Assembly (NCBI GenBank): GCA_944472155.2 | Contig: OX235271.1 | Coordinates: 100,763,256-100,827,255 of the forward strand | Length of the DNA: 64,000 nucleotides | Reading direction: 5' to 3' | Source: Trichobilharzia szidati | Lineage: Eukaryota > Platyhelminthes > Trematoda > Strigeidida > Schistosomatidae | Shown here: in pieces, positions 44,194 to 56,685 of the stretch | Position numbering within the stretch: the first letter of the stretch is position 1 | Layout of the letters: every line of letters begins with the position of its first letter | The notes under the pieces: generated by a model | The model's database searches: none | Seen by the model: only the letters and a program-made list of their open reading frames with translations | What the model was told of the DNA's origin: nothing | Made by a program: the position numbers and the translations under genes

Positions 44194-47100
44194 CTAGATA
44201 GAAAAATGTAAATTATTTTAGTGGGAATATTATGCCACACTTATCATCATTGTGGTGAGTTGGCCGTGGTCGAGATTGCTTAACTTTCTAGGCAAACTTA
44301 TTATAGAGCTGGTCACTGGAAGTTTGACCTCAACCTGCTCATCTTGCACCCAGTCGATAGCTTTCTTTTTTATTCCAAGCACTACTCTCAAACGAGTCAT
44401 TGTACCACTGACAACCGGATACTCAACCGCCACTATGCATATAGAATCAACCATTCGAGATAACCTATTGTGTTACGTATGCCACTTGTTAAATAAAAGT
44501 GGTCATGACAATGACTGGCCTGTGCTATGAATATTTTCTCAACGTCGGGCTTATATATATGCATAGTGTTCGTGGTAGTCGTAATAGTGTCAGAGTCAGT
44601 TGTTACTGGAAGCGGATTCTTTACGTGTTATATCAGCCATTATAACATTATAAATATTGGATTAAAAAGATTTTCTGTAAATATTTCTGTAAAGTGAATG
44701 ATGACAGGTGTGTAGCACAACTTATTTTATATATTGAAATGTGAAAGTAGGCCGACAGTATGAAGTTCTTGTTTCACCCATTGTTAAAGTTGTGAAAATG
44801 AACAAGTCGAAACTACTTCAGGTTTATTACTGCTAATGTCAGAGAGCTGGATGATTAATCTAAAATCTAGGAAGACTGTTAACGCTTCTCTTTCTGCCAT
44901 CTAGGTGTAAACAAAACTGAAAATCTAGTTTATCTCTCCTTGTCTCAGACAGGCACCTCGATTCACTTGGCATAAATATGATGTCCCATTTCAATCCAGC
45001 ATAATTCAGTGACTACAATATCCGTTGAGATTAAAGTAATTTACTGCACATATTCTAAGAATAGATCTGTTGATCACTTTTGAAATTAGATCTTTGATCA
45101 TCTACAAAGTTGGACAGCATTCAATGTAATTAAAAGACTTTTATGTCACAGTCTCCCGGAAAGATTTTCATCTCCGATATCATTCAACTGTGAATCCACA
45201 ACTCCACAGGATGTCACAGCCTCAAATTTGTAAAATAGAATCTTTCAAGTAGTCCAAACGCAACCCTGGTTTTCCTGCTTTTCCGACGTTTACCAATAGA
45301 ACCATGTGTATGAAGAAACTCCACTATAATACAGCGATAAGTCTGACTTAACAGATGTTAAGGTGGCTGTCAAGCCAGTTTAGATGTCACGCGTTTCCAT
45401 TTCATCTATGTCTCATCTTATGTTTAATCTACACATTTTGGAAAAATGACAGTCCGTTATATGATATTATTACCACAAAGTATATTTCAACACTACACTA
45501 GGCTGTTCAACGCAATCGCCAAACACGGAGTTGAAAAAAACTTAATGAAGACAACAGTAAAAATGGTTCAGAACTTCATGGTACACTGCAATAAATTAAA
45601 AGTCGTTGCTGTTCAAAACAGATAAAATGAATGCAAAATTATTCTCAATGATCGAGCTTCATCTGTCTAGAAAGAAATGCGATAATAGCTATGAAAGACT
45701 TCAGCAAGAGAACTGCATACACGTCATTAGTTGAAGGGAGTAACTTAGGCCATTATGTTAGTGCTTCCTCTATGTTTTCAGAAAAAAACAGAAGGATATT
45801 ATATGCCAAATATATTTGTCATGAATGTATGAATAGAACAATAGAGTGTTAAAGACGCTAATATTGAAAGAAAATTTAGGCTATGAACTGGTTCAATCAC
45901 AGGTAATTATTATAAAGACATAAGTCAACAATGAATATTCCTTTCGTGTTTTCAGTTCATAGTTGGACAGCTAGATAGTGTTCAAAAGTTGAGGGTAGTA
46001 TCCATGAAGGCCAGTTGTTTATGTCAGTCAGTAACAAAGTTTATGAAAATACATGTCAGAAATAATAATAAATTCCGTAATCTAAAGACATTAAATGATG
46101 ACTACGGCCCAGAGGTGACTAGTATTTAAACTACAAGTGATTTGGGAACAGGAATACTGTATACAAGAGTTAGAGAATTTGAATATTTCTAAAGTATATT
46201 TTAAGGTTAGGAGATCGGAGGGAAAGAATGAGAGGAAAAATACTAAATAAACATGGGTTACATTCCAAATTATTTGGGTGTTGGACCGTTCCCAAGTAGA
46301 TTTCTATTTTCAACTTCAGTGAAAATGAACATAAAAAAAGTTTTGGAAAACAAATACTAGTTGACGTATATGAACAAGCTTAACTCCTAACGAATCTGTA
46401 ATTTTGTTGGATTTGTAGAGTCATCTGAGTAGACTGTGTGCCTTATTAGCAATTCGTTTTGGAGTTACTTATCTAAAGCTGCAGAAAGAAGTATTAACTC
46501 CGCCACAACACTTGTGTTCACATGGTCCGACGGTCTGCCATCTGCGTCAAATTTACATCATATTAAATATCGTGAATTCTCTTCACCAATCAATAGTTCT
46601 TTGTTGTGTTGATTTGACAGGGCAGTTTCCGACCGTTCGTAAAGCTACTTTGAGGAACTAGCTACAAATAGTGAATCGTTTGGATAAACAGCTCCATCTG
46701 GGATACCAGATAATATTAGATGCATTAGGTATTTAAATAAATGTGAAACAGTTTTAGCTTAAAATGTATTCAAATACTCCACGACTCCTATTAATGGTTA
46801 GAAGTTTTTGACTTTTTGAAGTGGATTCCTTCTGAAGATAGGCGTCAGTACATCCTAATTTTCAAAAGCAGCAGTCATCATTGAAGACGATGGAGAAATC
46901 ATCTGGAACAAGTAGACAATAACGTTCTGTTTTACGATGGCATTAGACCAGTCAAAAATTCACCACATTTTTGTAAATAAACATTTATTTTATTGGAAGC
47001 AGAATAGATGTCGCTTAAGCTAAGCAAGTGTTACTATGGATGCACTGGTTTGCAGTAGGCGTTGTGATTCTCTTCGAGCATTGGTATTTGCACAAATCAA

Positions 47101-47901
47101 ACAGACATTTTTCGACGGAACATTCAATAAAAGGCAATTGAGTGTTCGTGTGGTGATGAGCTGACGCGAACCAGATTTAGAAACGGATGGGAAATTCTTT
47201 TACAGATTAGAGAAAGTAATACCCAAACTTTGGGGATGACTTATAATTCTGCTGATGTATTTGAGCGGAAAGTGGACCAGTGGCAGTCAGTAGAAGCAAT
47301 AGTGTCTCATAGGGTTTAAGGCTGAGAAATAGTTACACGCAGTAGTACTGCGCTATTATATGGGTTACGCGGAATAGGCGATACTAGTTGACTCTGAATG
47401 CAGGTTCCTGAGATGCAGGAAGTTGGTTGGATTTGAGAAATAATTTCAGTGGCTTCCTGAGAACTGAGGTGTGGTGATCTATGTCATTTTTTGCATAACT
47501 GTTCATTTCATTATCTCCAAGTGACGGTATGAGTCAATGTGATTGTGTATTCTCACTGGGTGTTTGTCTCTTCTGTCTCTGCTACAACTAATCTGCCAAA
47601 TGAACGTAATAACCCACGTTTCGTTATCCAGCTCTCAGAAATGGCTAGATATTGAGATGTTCCCAGTCACTTGGTTTGCTTACAATAAGCTTTCGTGCGA
47701 CGGTCATTTCATTTCAAATACCATTTGTGAGAAATAACAGTACAGAAAGCGTAATTTCAAACTTTAAAATGAAATTTTATTAAAATTTATACCAACAATC
47801 GCAGTGAGAATAATTAGAGAAAAGTCACAAGTTTATTGTTTAGTTAATTTGGAAGTTATTCAAAAAGGAAACCGTTGCTTTCTTCGAAGTCCTCGCAATA
47901 T
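44194..47901. other. No recognised gene in 3.7 kb
   Basis: Overlapping open frames on both strands at 44230-44530 have no recognisable domain. A weak 6-nt exon pattern (AAAG|CTTATT|GTAAGC, minus) lies near 47690. I see no SINE, PLE or RTE sequence. Confidence 0.35.
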
Positions 47902-48043
47902 TTATTGAAATCGTGCGTCATTACGTCTGAAATGATAAAGAGCATTTGAAGACAAAAGGACTTTTGTTACTACAGATTGCTGCTGTGCTTCATATTCGAA
48001 ATAATTCTCAAAATGTGAAAATAAATGCTCCCACCGTGTGAAT
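47902..48043 (-). CDS. Candidate terminal exon of MEG-like gene
   Basis: The minus-strand acceptor GTGTAATGGTTTCAG leads into a phase-2 frame of 46 codons plus stop. It starts FTRWEHLFSHFENYFEYEAQ, continues with a Val/Leu/Ser stretch and ends HFRRNDARFQ at TAA (47902-47904). The stop overlaps AATAAA (47901-47906). Aromatic and charged residues dominate and no domain is recognised. Entry phase 2 equals that of the candidate terminal exons at 14228 and 52853, and the stop/AATAAA overlap also occurs at 14228. The frame is open well upstream of the acceptor too, so chance cannot be excluded. Confidence 0.4.
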
Positions 48044-51000
48044 CTGAAACCATTACACCTAATAGCCTTTTGATTCTTGTGACATGGTGGAGGATGGAGT
48101 GTAAATGTCTTTACCACAATACATACCAGCAATAACAATCTGTGTGGAATCGTCAGTCAATTCAGACAATTGAGAAAGCTTAAAGAGGATGACAGGTTCA
48201 ACTTCAAGAGTCATTTTCATTTTGGAACACTGCACATGCATTTTGTCTTAAGAGTAACAATACAAATGTCCTCATGGTGTCATCAAAATCTGTAGTCACT
48301 CATCTGAAATACACAAATTCCCAAATATTTTACTCTAGGTGAGAAAGAAATTAATCACCTAGGAAAACGTTTATCAGAGAAGCCTTGTTTACAGAGATGA
48401 TATCTGAAAACACACTATCCAGGCATTTGTAAAGGGTGGTCATCTGATATAAAGGTTGGTAGTTGTTGTACAGGTAAATGAATAATTCATAACTACACCA
48501 TAAACAAATCACATTTTACTCACCGTATAGAAATTTGGGCTTGATTCAGAATTGAAAATGTAGACGCAATTAGTACGCAATCAAGACAGGTGAACTAGTA
48601 TTTATAAGAAGCAGTTAATCGCGGAAACACTTCAATCAGATCAAAAATATTGCCATTGGAAACCACCTGACTTAGGTCAATAATGAGGCAAATCTGAAAA
48701 CCACCCTTATTTAGTGTTATACCAGTTAACTAACTCCGTTTTCTCGCGAACAATACATGACTTATTATGATTACAGCCATCTGTGAGTATGGCTGTTTAA
48801 TCATAACGATGGTGCATACAAACTAAATCGAATTCTCTGCAACTCTCTGTTGATGCTCGTTTCTCACTTAGTATTTTATTTATCATTAATAATCACCAAT
48901 TTCTCATATTCGTTGGCTACCAAAACATTTTATTCCCTATCCTATTCGGTATGGGTCACTCACTGCCTATCACAGATCAACTAATCAACAAGTTAAACTT
49001 TTACTTTTTATTATATATTAAATGGTTTGCGAATTTCGCCTGTTTATGAATATGCACCGTCTGAAAGCCTTTATCAGCTGAACTATTATTCGAAGTGAGT
49101 AGTGATAACAGATAACACTGGATTTCTTAGAAGATTAGGTTGTTTATTCAGTATGTTGGAACTACAAATCTGTACTAACAGCCATACATTCTACAAACAG
49201 TAATAATTTCCATCGCTGCTGTTATAGGTGATGGTTTTCATCACCCACCATCTTCTGCCATCTCTAAATGTCCGAACCATAACACAAGTTATGCTTCCTA
49301 TCGATCTCCTGAGATCTGGCTTTGGATAACCATAACGCTGCAATGAATTTTGGAGTTTGATTGATAGGAACGGAATGACTTAAACAAGCAATGAGTTGGC
49401 GGTGTAGAAAAGTGACTCTACTGTTAGAAACCTACAACAACTGAATGAGGAAAGCACGGTTTCTTGAAATTCAGTTGATGAAATGAAAACCGACTTATGA
49501 AGTAGCTGTCAAATTCATTTCGGCAAATATGAGACAGCAACTCAGAATATTCGACTTTCTTATCAATATCTAAAAATCACTCACCATACTGATTTCTGCC
49601 CCCTTAATCCTTCGTTTTGGGGAAATTTACAAACGAAACATTTTGAATATGCATATTATCACTGCGATATAAACATCTGGCTCATACGGTCAGTTTAGAC
49701 TGTAAACAAAACACAGATCTGAACCAAATATAACGAGCACAAATGGCACCTATATTTGTTTCTCTAGATGCAATTTTTTACACACGTTGAAGGAAAAGCG
49801 ATGATGTCTAAAACGTAATGAACTAACTACGCCCTTTTAGAATAATGAGAAAACATGAAAGTCTTCATTGTGAGTCTGAAGGAGTATTTTTGTTAATGTT
49901 GAAATCCGAATTGTTTATTCCAGTTTAGTTGTTACTAGAAATGACTAGTCATGGTTAACAATATATTACCAAGAAAGTTCATTTAGGCAGAAGGTGCTCA
50001 GATTAATTCCTGTGTCTTTCCAACAGAGGCCTCTAATCACTGCACCACTATATTCTCCTTCTAAATTGTGGTCGAGAAATGGAAACTGTTTGTCAATCTG
50101 AAAATTAACTTTGTACGTATAACCACATGAAGAAATGCCTCGGAATAAATTGCACACCTGTGATATTGCAAAAATCGTACTTCTTGTTTTCACTTCATTA
50201 TTGATTTATCCATGTATATCACAGACCATTTGTCCTAATCTTCCATAGTAAATGAGTTTCAGTGTCGAAATAAAGAGTAAATGCATATGCAAGTCTCAGC
50301 CAAATGATTTTGATGTGTTCGAGACTTTAGCGTTTTCCAGAATCGGATGTGTTAGTGTCCTACGGGTTACTAAAAATGATCCTTTCTAGACAGAATTAGT
50401 TCTACATATTCTCAGTTTGCTACGTTTTAGAGACTCAAGGTCTATTTATACATATGTAGTGCAAATAATACTGGCAGTGTAGTATGAAAGCGTTCCTGAA
50501 TAGGAAAGACTTCTGTATGCACTTGTGTGACACAAATGATCAATGAATATTTTTTTAAATTTACTTATTCGTGTATTCAGTGTCTTGGTAAGGATTATTT
50601 GTTTGCATCCTCGAAAGGGATCAACTTCAGCTCTGGAAAGACCAGCTGACACATGAATCTCCTCGTTAGTTCATCTGTAAACTGTACGTCTTTCAGATTT
50701 ATAAATATGCAAGTTCATGTATCTTTCGAAGGTAGCTTAACATGTGAGAAAACACATGAATATAAAGTGCTTACATCCTCAGTTGAAACATCATTTATCA
50801 TTAAAGCTTGTGACTGGCTTGAAAGCATAAAAATGAGACACTGATGACCATGATAATGTCGCAATTAACCACAGAGTTCTGTGATTGGAATTTTTATTTT
50901 ACTGGGTGAGATATATGAAAATAACGGCGTGGATTATCTCGGCCTTTTCAAAACTCGGTGTTATTCTCAATTCCAGAGTATTAGTGTTTTGTAAAAGAAA

Positions 51001-51628
51001 AGAAAACGTCACTTCGAATATTACGTTCTTTCTCCTCCATGTTCGACTATTATGACACTACATTTTCGAGGGATTATAAAACACTGAGTATATGGTACCA
51101 TCTTGTTGACTCAAGCGTGGAAGCGGAGACTGCGTTGTATGTTTATTCAACATGAAATATGCGTTGGGTAGTGTCATTCAAGTGGCAATTCAAAACTGAG
51201 GGAAAGTGAGAAATTAAAACAAATCGGCAACTCATCACACAGACAAATATCAGCATTTATATACAAACGACATCTGAAACACAGATCTTGTTATGTTTCC
51301 GTAGCCAATAAGTTATGGAGTCGTTGCCGATATTAAGGTGTAACCAAGTGTAATATACGCTAATGAGATATAACGCACGATAACGTACAGACTGGTACAG
51401 CTGAGTAGTTAATTTGTCATGACGCGAAGAAGGAAATCAGAAGACCAGCACGTTCACGATGATACGTGTATTTTCCACAAGAGAAATTAACTGTCACACA
51501 AAGTGTGAGTGAAAGTACCAACAGTACGAAAGGTGTGAAAGAGAGAGTCAAAGAGTGTACAATGCAAGAGTATATATGAAAACGACTAATATACATGAAC
51601 CACTAAGATAGATAGTAGTTTTTCTTAC
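48044..51628. other. No recognised gene in 3.6 kb
   Basis: A minus-strand frame upstream of the terminal exon (48059-48241, containing KLSQLSELTDDSTQ) ends near a GTATGT donor and might be another exon. Donor-like sites at 48520 and 49580 lack an in-frame acceptor. A 9-bp inverted pair ATCGGCAAC/GTTGCCGAT (51222 and 51324) is probably incidental. An LTR-like AG-rich patch occurs at 51500-51560. Confidence 0.35.
48765..48806. repeat. Short hairpin
   Basis: TTATGATTACAGCCAT and ATGGCTGTTTAATCATAA pair over 16 bp with a 2-nt bulge and an 8-nt loop. Isolated, function unknown. Confidence 0.55.
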
Positions 51629-51640
51629 CACCATTGAATT
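51629..51640 (-). CDS. Candidate 12-nt micro-exon
   Basis: Minus strand: ATTACAACCAATCAG|AATTCAATGGTG|GTAAGAAAAAC. In phase 0 it encodes NSMV. No paralogous copy to compare. Confidence 0.32.
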
Positions 51641-52679
51641 CTGATTGGTTGTAATGTAATGTGACAAAAAGGTCATACATTGTTTATTTAGTTAATGGAC
51701 AGACAAAGCATATTGTGAGTTATAATGGAATATTGATCAATATACACGTGGCAAAATATATCAGACTGTGAAAACCAAAGGCAGATATCATGTGACTACG
51801 TATCAGATCTGAAATTCTCCACAGTCATCACTACATCGATTACTATGCAAGAGACCTAAACGAGATTGCTGTTGGTCGAAACGTCTTTCTTACGTTGTGG
51901 CATAAAATTTCAACAGAGTGCTGATAAGAATTTCACGACTGGAAATGATAATATTGTATAGAGGTTACTTGCAGTGGTGAAAAACTACTGCGTAATTGAT
52001 GAATATTGTGCTTCAAAATATTTTTCACGAGACAGTAACTGCGGATCGGCTGTCAGAGAGAAATTAGTAATACGCCACAAGTATATATATGAGAACATAT
52101 TTCGTTTTCACTTAAAACGAATTAAGAGTTTGACATACTTGAGCAGTAAATCTCTATTAGTAACACAAAACAGGGAAATAAATGAGTATCTTAATGAGCA
52201 TTCATAGGATAATTACTTTTCTACAATTTTGGTGAATCTCCGTATCTCATGGAAATAATTTCCAACTGAAGAATAAACTTCTCATTTTGAAATACAATTT
52301 CAATTCACATTGAGAGCTGTTTAAATGCCCAATTGTGTTGAACCACACAGAATTTAGGCAATTAATTACTGAGTTATAATTGAAATATAGTGCGTTTTGT
52401 GAAAACATGTCCCACCACCAAGTTACTGAGTAGTTTTTGTCAGCATGTACAATTTCAGCCTAATTCTTTAGCTTTGACAATGCCAGACGTACTTCCGTTT
52501 GTTAACGAAAAACACTGACTGTCCATGTGCTGTGTCAAATTTATGGTCTGCAATGAGATCTCTCAGGAAAATATCAGGTTTTTCGACTCGGATAATTGAA
52601 TCACTGTATTTTCCTGTATTTTCTTCGATGAGCACAAATAAATATGTGAATTTAGTTGAAGACTCCAATGACTTTCAAC
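51641..52679. other. No recognised gene
   Basis: A CGAAACGT motif at 51879 is of the type found in PLE termini, but the rest of a PLE end is not visible. Short open frames only. Confidence 0.35.
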
Positions 52680-52852
52680 CAGATTACTCATGCTGTGAAT
52701 ATTTTCGACGGAAACGTTGATGGAAATCACTGAAAAGTAAACTTTGTTAAGTTTCTTCACCCTTCTTGTCTTTTAGTACTATTGCCTACCAACTTTCTGA
52801 ATGTTAGAAATCAGATGATATTGCAGTGCAGTAACGAAAGTATGGAAATCAA

Positions 52853-52976
52853 TTACTGACATATAAAAAAATGAAGTCTTCTCTTTTTAATTTCTTTGAT
52901 TCGTTGCAAGGAAACGGGAAGAAGCATTTTCATCTCCAGGAACCTCTCATCCTTGCTCCATTTCATCTTGTCAAAC
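52853..52976 (-). CDS. Candidate terminal exon of MEG-like gene, copy D2
   Basis: A very good minus-strand acceptor, TTTGCTGTATTCACCCAG, opens a phase-2 frame of 40 codons: FDKMKWSKDERFLEMKM at the start, a Leu/Val-rich middle, then RIKEIKKRRLHFF and TAA. The product end is strongly basic. The homologous D1 exon keeps the acceptor and an EM(E/K) core but has a different C-terminus and entry phase. No AATAAA lies near the stop. In the other two phases the exon closes within 13 nt, so phase 2 is the only usable one. Confidence 0.42.
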
Positions 52977-53366
52977 CTGGGTGAATACAGCAAAGTAACT
53001 CTAGATGATCGATTCCAGTTAAGATGGTCCCTTGAAGAGTCGCATACATTTGACTCAGTTACTTCTTATCAATCAGCATTCGTAAATTTCAATACACTAT
53101 ACTACTCGACGACTTGGAAACAGTAAGTGTTCTGAATATGTTCGGTCATTCAATAATGAAATTTTATTTTCTCAGTGCAGTCAAGATTAAAACCCGACAT
53201 CTCTCTCGGAATGTTACAGCATCATTTATAACGTAGTGAATACAGCCTGAATTAATGGAGTTTCTGTAAATATATCTGATATATCTCAAGTCATATTCTC
53301 GAAAGCTCTGAAATTAATTACCATTCATCAACTTATAAGTTAAACAATCAACGAACATTTACTCAC

Positions 53367-53372
53367 CGCACG
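53367..53372 (-). CDS. Candidate 6-nt micro-exon, D2
   Basis: Minus strand: CAATCTCCTACAG|CGTGCG|GTGAGTAAATG. Homologous to 3202-3207 with the same length and a different exon sequence. Confidence 0.5.
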
Positions 53373-54616
53373 CTGTAGGAGATTGTAGTAGGTCATTATT
53401 TGTTGAATCAAAATTTAGATTTTGCACAAAGTTGTACTGTATGTACACTGAAACTTATTTAGGAAGATTACACCTGTTGAATATCTTCGGGCAATACTTT
53501 GTGACATTTGACGTTTCCAAGGAAATTTTAATAATTACTAGAATTTAGTATACGTGGTCAGAGTAGATGTGGCAAGCAAGAAATAGTAACGGATAGCCTA
53601 TTACCAAAGTAGTGGAACAGGGGAAACAGTGAATCAACCACCACCTTCAGACCATCCAGAAATACCACCAACACACACAGACAATTGGTTTTGTACTGTT
53701 TACTGGGAACGCCTTTCGTTTGATATAATTATGGCAAACATAGTTGGGAATATACTTTTTGGCAGTCAGGTATTTCACTGCTGTGTTTGGTTAACTAATC
53801 TTGTTGGACACTATGTATTTTCTGCTTGTTCAGTGTTTTGATGTAAATTGTGGCTGTGCGTGACCGACACAAGTTTTGAAAACTACATAACAAAACATTT
53901 AAGTCGGTTCGCTGTATTCAGACTTAAACTACCGGGTTTTAGCGACATAACAAAGATGAAGAGTATTTATGGCTTGCATCTTTGCAGTTGCGAATTCCTT
54001 ACAATCGTGCATATTCTAAAAGTCTTGCCTACATCTATCAACTTTGCTTATTTTGATCATAGCTAAGGGTATCATCATATCTAGTACTTCATACAATAGT
54101 TCTCTCTTTAACTTCTATTCACATGTAATGTAATTTGAGGCTCAGGTAGATGGTTTTGACTTAGGTATGTTGTCAGCTAGGGGAAGAAAACTAAATCAAA
54201 ACGTAGTTGTTGGCTAACAGTGTCAATCGAAACCAACATTGAGTCTTTTACTGATTGTTGGTTGTGTCATCATTTGAGTGAGTGTGGCGTGATCTTTTAT
54301 GTTTGCAAATTCGCTGTGTTTTCATCTCTCACAACTGTTTTCACTAGTTATTCTTCATTTACTTTCCGATGATACGTCAACTATAGTATATCTAGTAGTC
54401 AGGCGTTGTTGGATCGTCTACTTTAGGATTCGTAATTCCATTTATAACGATGGACACTTTCTTTCCAACCGAAAGCTATGAAGCCAATTAACACTATCTA
54501 CTTGAAAATATAAGCATATATGAAATCGTTTGGTTTGAGGATAATTCCATCAATGACAGAGTGTTCATATCAAAAGGAAACAACATTTTCATCAATATAA
54601 ATGAAGTTGAACTTAC

Positions 54617-54622
54617 TGCTGA
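54617..54622 (-). CDS. Candidate 6-nt micro-exon, D2
   Basis: Minus strand: TATTTAATCTAG|TCAGCA|GTAAGTTCAACTTCA. The 12 bases before and 15 bases after equal those at 4006-4011, while half of the exon differs. Confidence 0.55.
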
Positions 54623-55083
54623 CTAGATTAAATACGCATATTCTCCTCAGATCAACTTCTTCTTGTTTTCTATGAAATAAAATCACTTCCTCGCCTACTT
54701 ATTTTATTGATTACGGCTGTAAGAATTTGTACAAGTCGATAGTTCAGAAAAAGTGTTTTACACGCAGATGCTTTGTGAATATTTCACATTGATGCATTTT
54801 AAAGTAGACTTGTTAAATATTTCCACACAGCTGCTATATTCAAACTTACAACCACATCACAAACTGTATACTTTTGAATGCTGCGAAGCTGGTCTGACCA
54901 AACTTGTAGTGAGTGATCATTAGACTTGACATGTCCGAAAACATATATTTTCAACCATACCTCGAGAGAATTTTAGTTGTCATACTCCTCTACATACATT
55001 GCCCATTACATTTTATCACGTCGAAATAAATGACATAATTTCGACAACCAATTTGAAAAGATACGGTGCATTTTGAAACTTAC

Positions 55084-55092
55084 CTAAATGTT
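55084..55092 (-). CDS. Candidate 9-nt micro-exon, D2
   Basis: Minus strand: ATATCAG|AACATTTAG|GTAAGTTTC. Homologous to 4375-4383. In phase 0 it would end in a stop, so it must be used in another phase or be dead. Confidence 0.45.
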   Translation of the reverse strand, partial: NI

Positions 55093-55566
55093 CTGATATT
55101 CAAAACGTGAGACATATTAATCCAATCCTAAACACCATCATTTTGAAAATACGTCAAGTCATAGAATCCCGGATACGAAAAAAGTGGCGATTAATAACTG
55201 TGTTAGAAATGTATCTGATGACGAACTATCCCTCTTTAAAAAGAGACCTAACATTAATTTAAACAAAAGGCGTTTATCTGCCTTCAAAAAATTGTTCCAG
55301 CAGTTGAACCATCATTAAAGTGTGTGACAACGGTGGAGGCAAACATCATAATACACAAAATTACAGTGGTACTACTAAATCAGACACCAAATGCGCCAAA
55401 TATAAGCAAAAGTGAGCAACTGGCATTGAAGCAACTACAGAAAGAATGATCGGTTTTCACTACAAGAGCAGATAAGGCAATACCACGGTTTCGCTGTCTA
55501 TTCATTATTCACGAATGTTTCCGTTAATGATTCTTTAAGTGTTATTTATAATTTGCCCAGTGCTGG

Positions 55567-55770
55567 TTGTCCTTTAAATCCAAACGAAATTTTGAAGCCA
55601 TTGGAACTGTGTTTGCACCCCACTTATTTACACTTAGAGGGTCGCCTTACTGTCAATCAGAAGGTATTGCTATGGGATCATCAGTGTCTCCACTAGTCGC
55701 CAATCTGTGTATGCACTCATTAGAAACAAATGCAATTACGAGATGCTGTAGTCCCCCAAAATATGGTTAA
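55567..55770 (+). pseudogene. PLE reverse transcriptase fragment
   Basis: A short open stretch with GSPYCQSEGIAMGSSVSPLV, the PLE equivalent of the RT GxxxSPxxAN motif, followed by NLCMHSLE. It ends at PKYG where one base appears to be lost. In the next frame LRYLDESFII continues the RT. The expected palm motif is Y-x-D-D; here it is YLDE. Confidence 0.75.
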
Positions 55771-55893
55771 GATACTTGGATGAAAGCTTCATCATAATCA
55801 GATGCAGCTTGTTGAATGAACGTTTTCATCTGATAAACAATATGTCAGAAACACATCAAGTCTTCCAAAGAGGTTGAATTCGACGAGAATGAT

Positions 55894-56160
55894 TTGGCGT
55901 TCATTGACTGTTTAGTGAAAAGAAAACCAGATGGCGAAATTAAAATAAACATTTTCAGAAAGCTGACAAATTCGCTCAGATACCTAGACTACTTTTCAGA
56001 ACATCCCTTTACCTCCAAAGTAACTGTGGTGAGGAATCTAGTTATTGAGGAGGAAGAGATTAGCAAGGAACTGAAATTGGTTCAGTCCACTCTTGAATCA
56101 AATAATTATCCCAAAGTCTTCATAAAAGGATATTTAAAATTTGAAGATAAGGATGAATAG
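55894..56160 (+). pseudogene. PLE linker after RT
   Basis: 88 codons in the same frame as its neighbours. DCLVKRKPDGEIKINIFRK and SLRYLDYFSEHPFTSKVTVV match the PLE segment between RT and nuclease (compare the minus-strand frame at 5572-5844). Ends with a stop at KDE; the nuclease frame follows 33 nt later without a shift. Confidence 0.75.
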
Positions 56161-56193
56161 AAGTCTGTTGCTAAGAATTGGGTTAGTGCAGCG

Positions 56194-56685
56194 GTGATTT
56201 CTTACCGCAAGGAAACATCAGATAAGGTAAAGCGGCTCCTTAACAATCATGACATAAGAGTGTATTTTCGTGCAACTAACACCTTACACTCATCACTGGT
56301 GAAGGTTAAGGATAAAATGGAAGAAGACAACCAACAGAATTGTGTGTACCGGGTCAATTGTGGGGACTGTGACGCCGTATATGTAGGAGAAGCTTCCAGA
56401 CAGGCAAATACAAGAGTGAAAGAACGCAAACAGTGTCTAGAGGTGGTTCCAGAGACCTCTGCAGACTTGAAGAAGCTAGGAAACAGATCAGCGATTGCAA
56501 TGCATTCGATAGAAACACCACACAAAATCGACTTTACTAGGTTTAAGGTTCTACAGAGGGGTTTTGGTTCGTGTAAAGAAAGACTGACTGTAGATGCTTT
56601 GCACATATGCGTGAATGTCAACAGTTTGAATAGACGTGAAGGTGTGATGTTAGCTGATGCACGGCGAATCCTGATTAATAATTGA
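56194..56685 (+). CDS. GIY-YIG endonuclease domain of a PLE
   Basis: 163 codons. CVYRVNCGDCDAVYVGEASR holds the two Tyr motifs (the second as YVG), the CxxC pair and the conserved Arg; SAIAMHSIETPHKIDF and KERLTVDALHI follow in the family order. The Glu usually found near the end of the domain is Asp or absent here (TVDALH against TESWFI in the first PLE), so nuclease activity is doubtful. It shares its frame with the linker upstream, with one in-frame stop between them. Confidence 0.72.
   Translation: MISYRKETSDKVKRLLNNHDIRVYFRATNTLHSSLVKVKDKMEEDNQQNCVYRVNCGDCDAVYVGEASRQANTRVKERKQCLEVVPETSADLKKLGNRSAIAMHSIETPHKIDFTRFKVLQRGFGSCKERLTVDALHICVNVNSLNRREGVMLADARRILINN

Larger units (their letters stand above)
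52680..55095 (-). repeat. Diverged duplicate block D2 (pairs with 2430-4390)
   Basis: See D1. D2 is interrupted right after the 9-nt exon site by the PLE at 55.1 kb; in D1 a different PLE sits about 250 bp beyond the same exon. Similarity resumes on the far side of both insertions (59.33-59.57 kb with 7.64-7.92 kb). Confidence 0.65.

Noticed and set aside
51222..51335. 9-bp inverted pair ATCGGCAAC/GTTGCCGAT as transposon ends
   Set aside because: Too short, no target duplication and no coding sequence between them.
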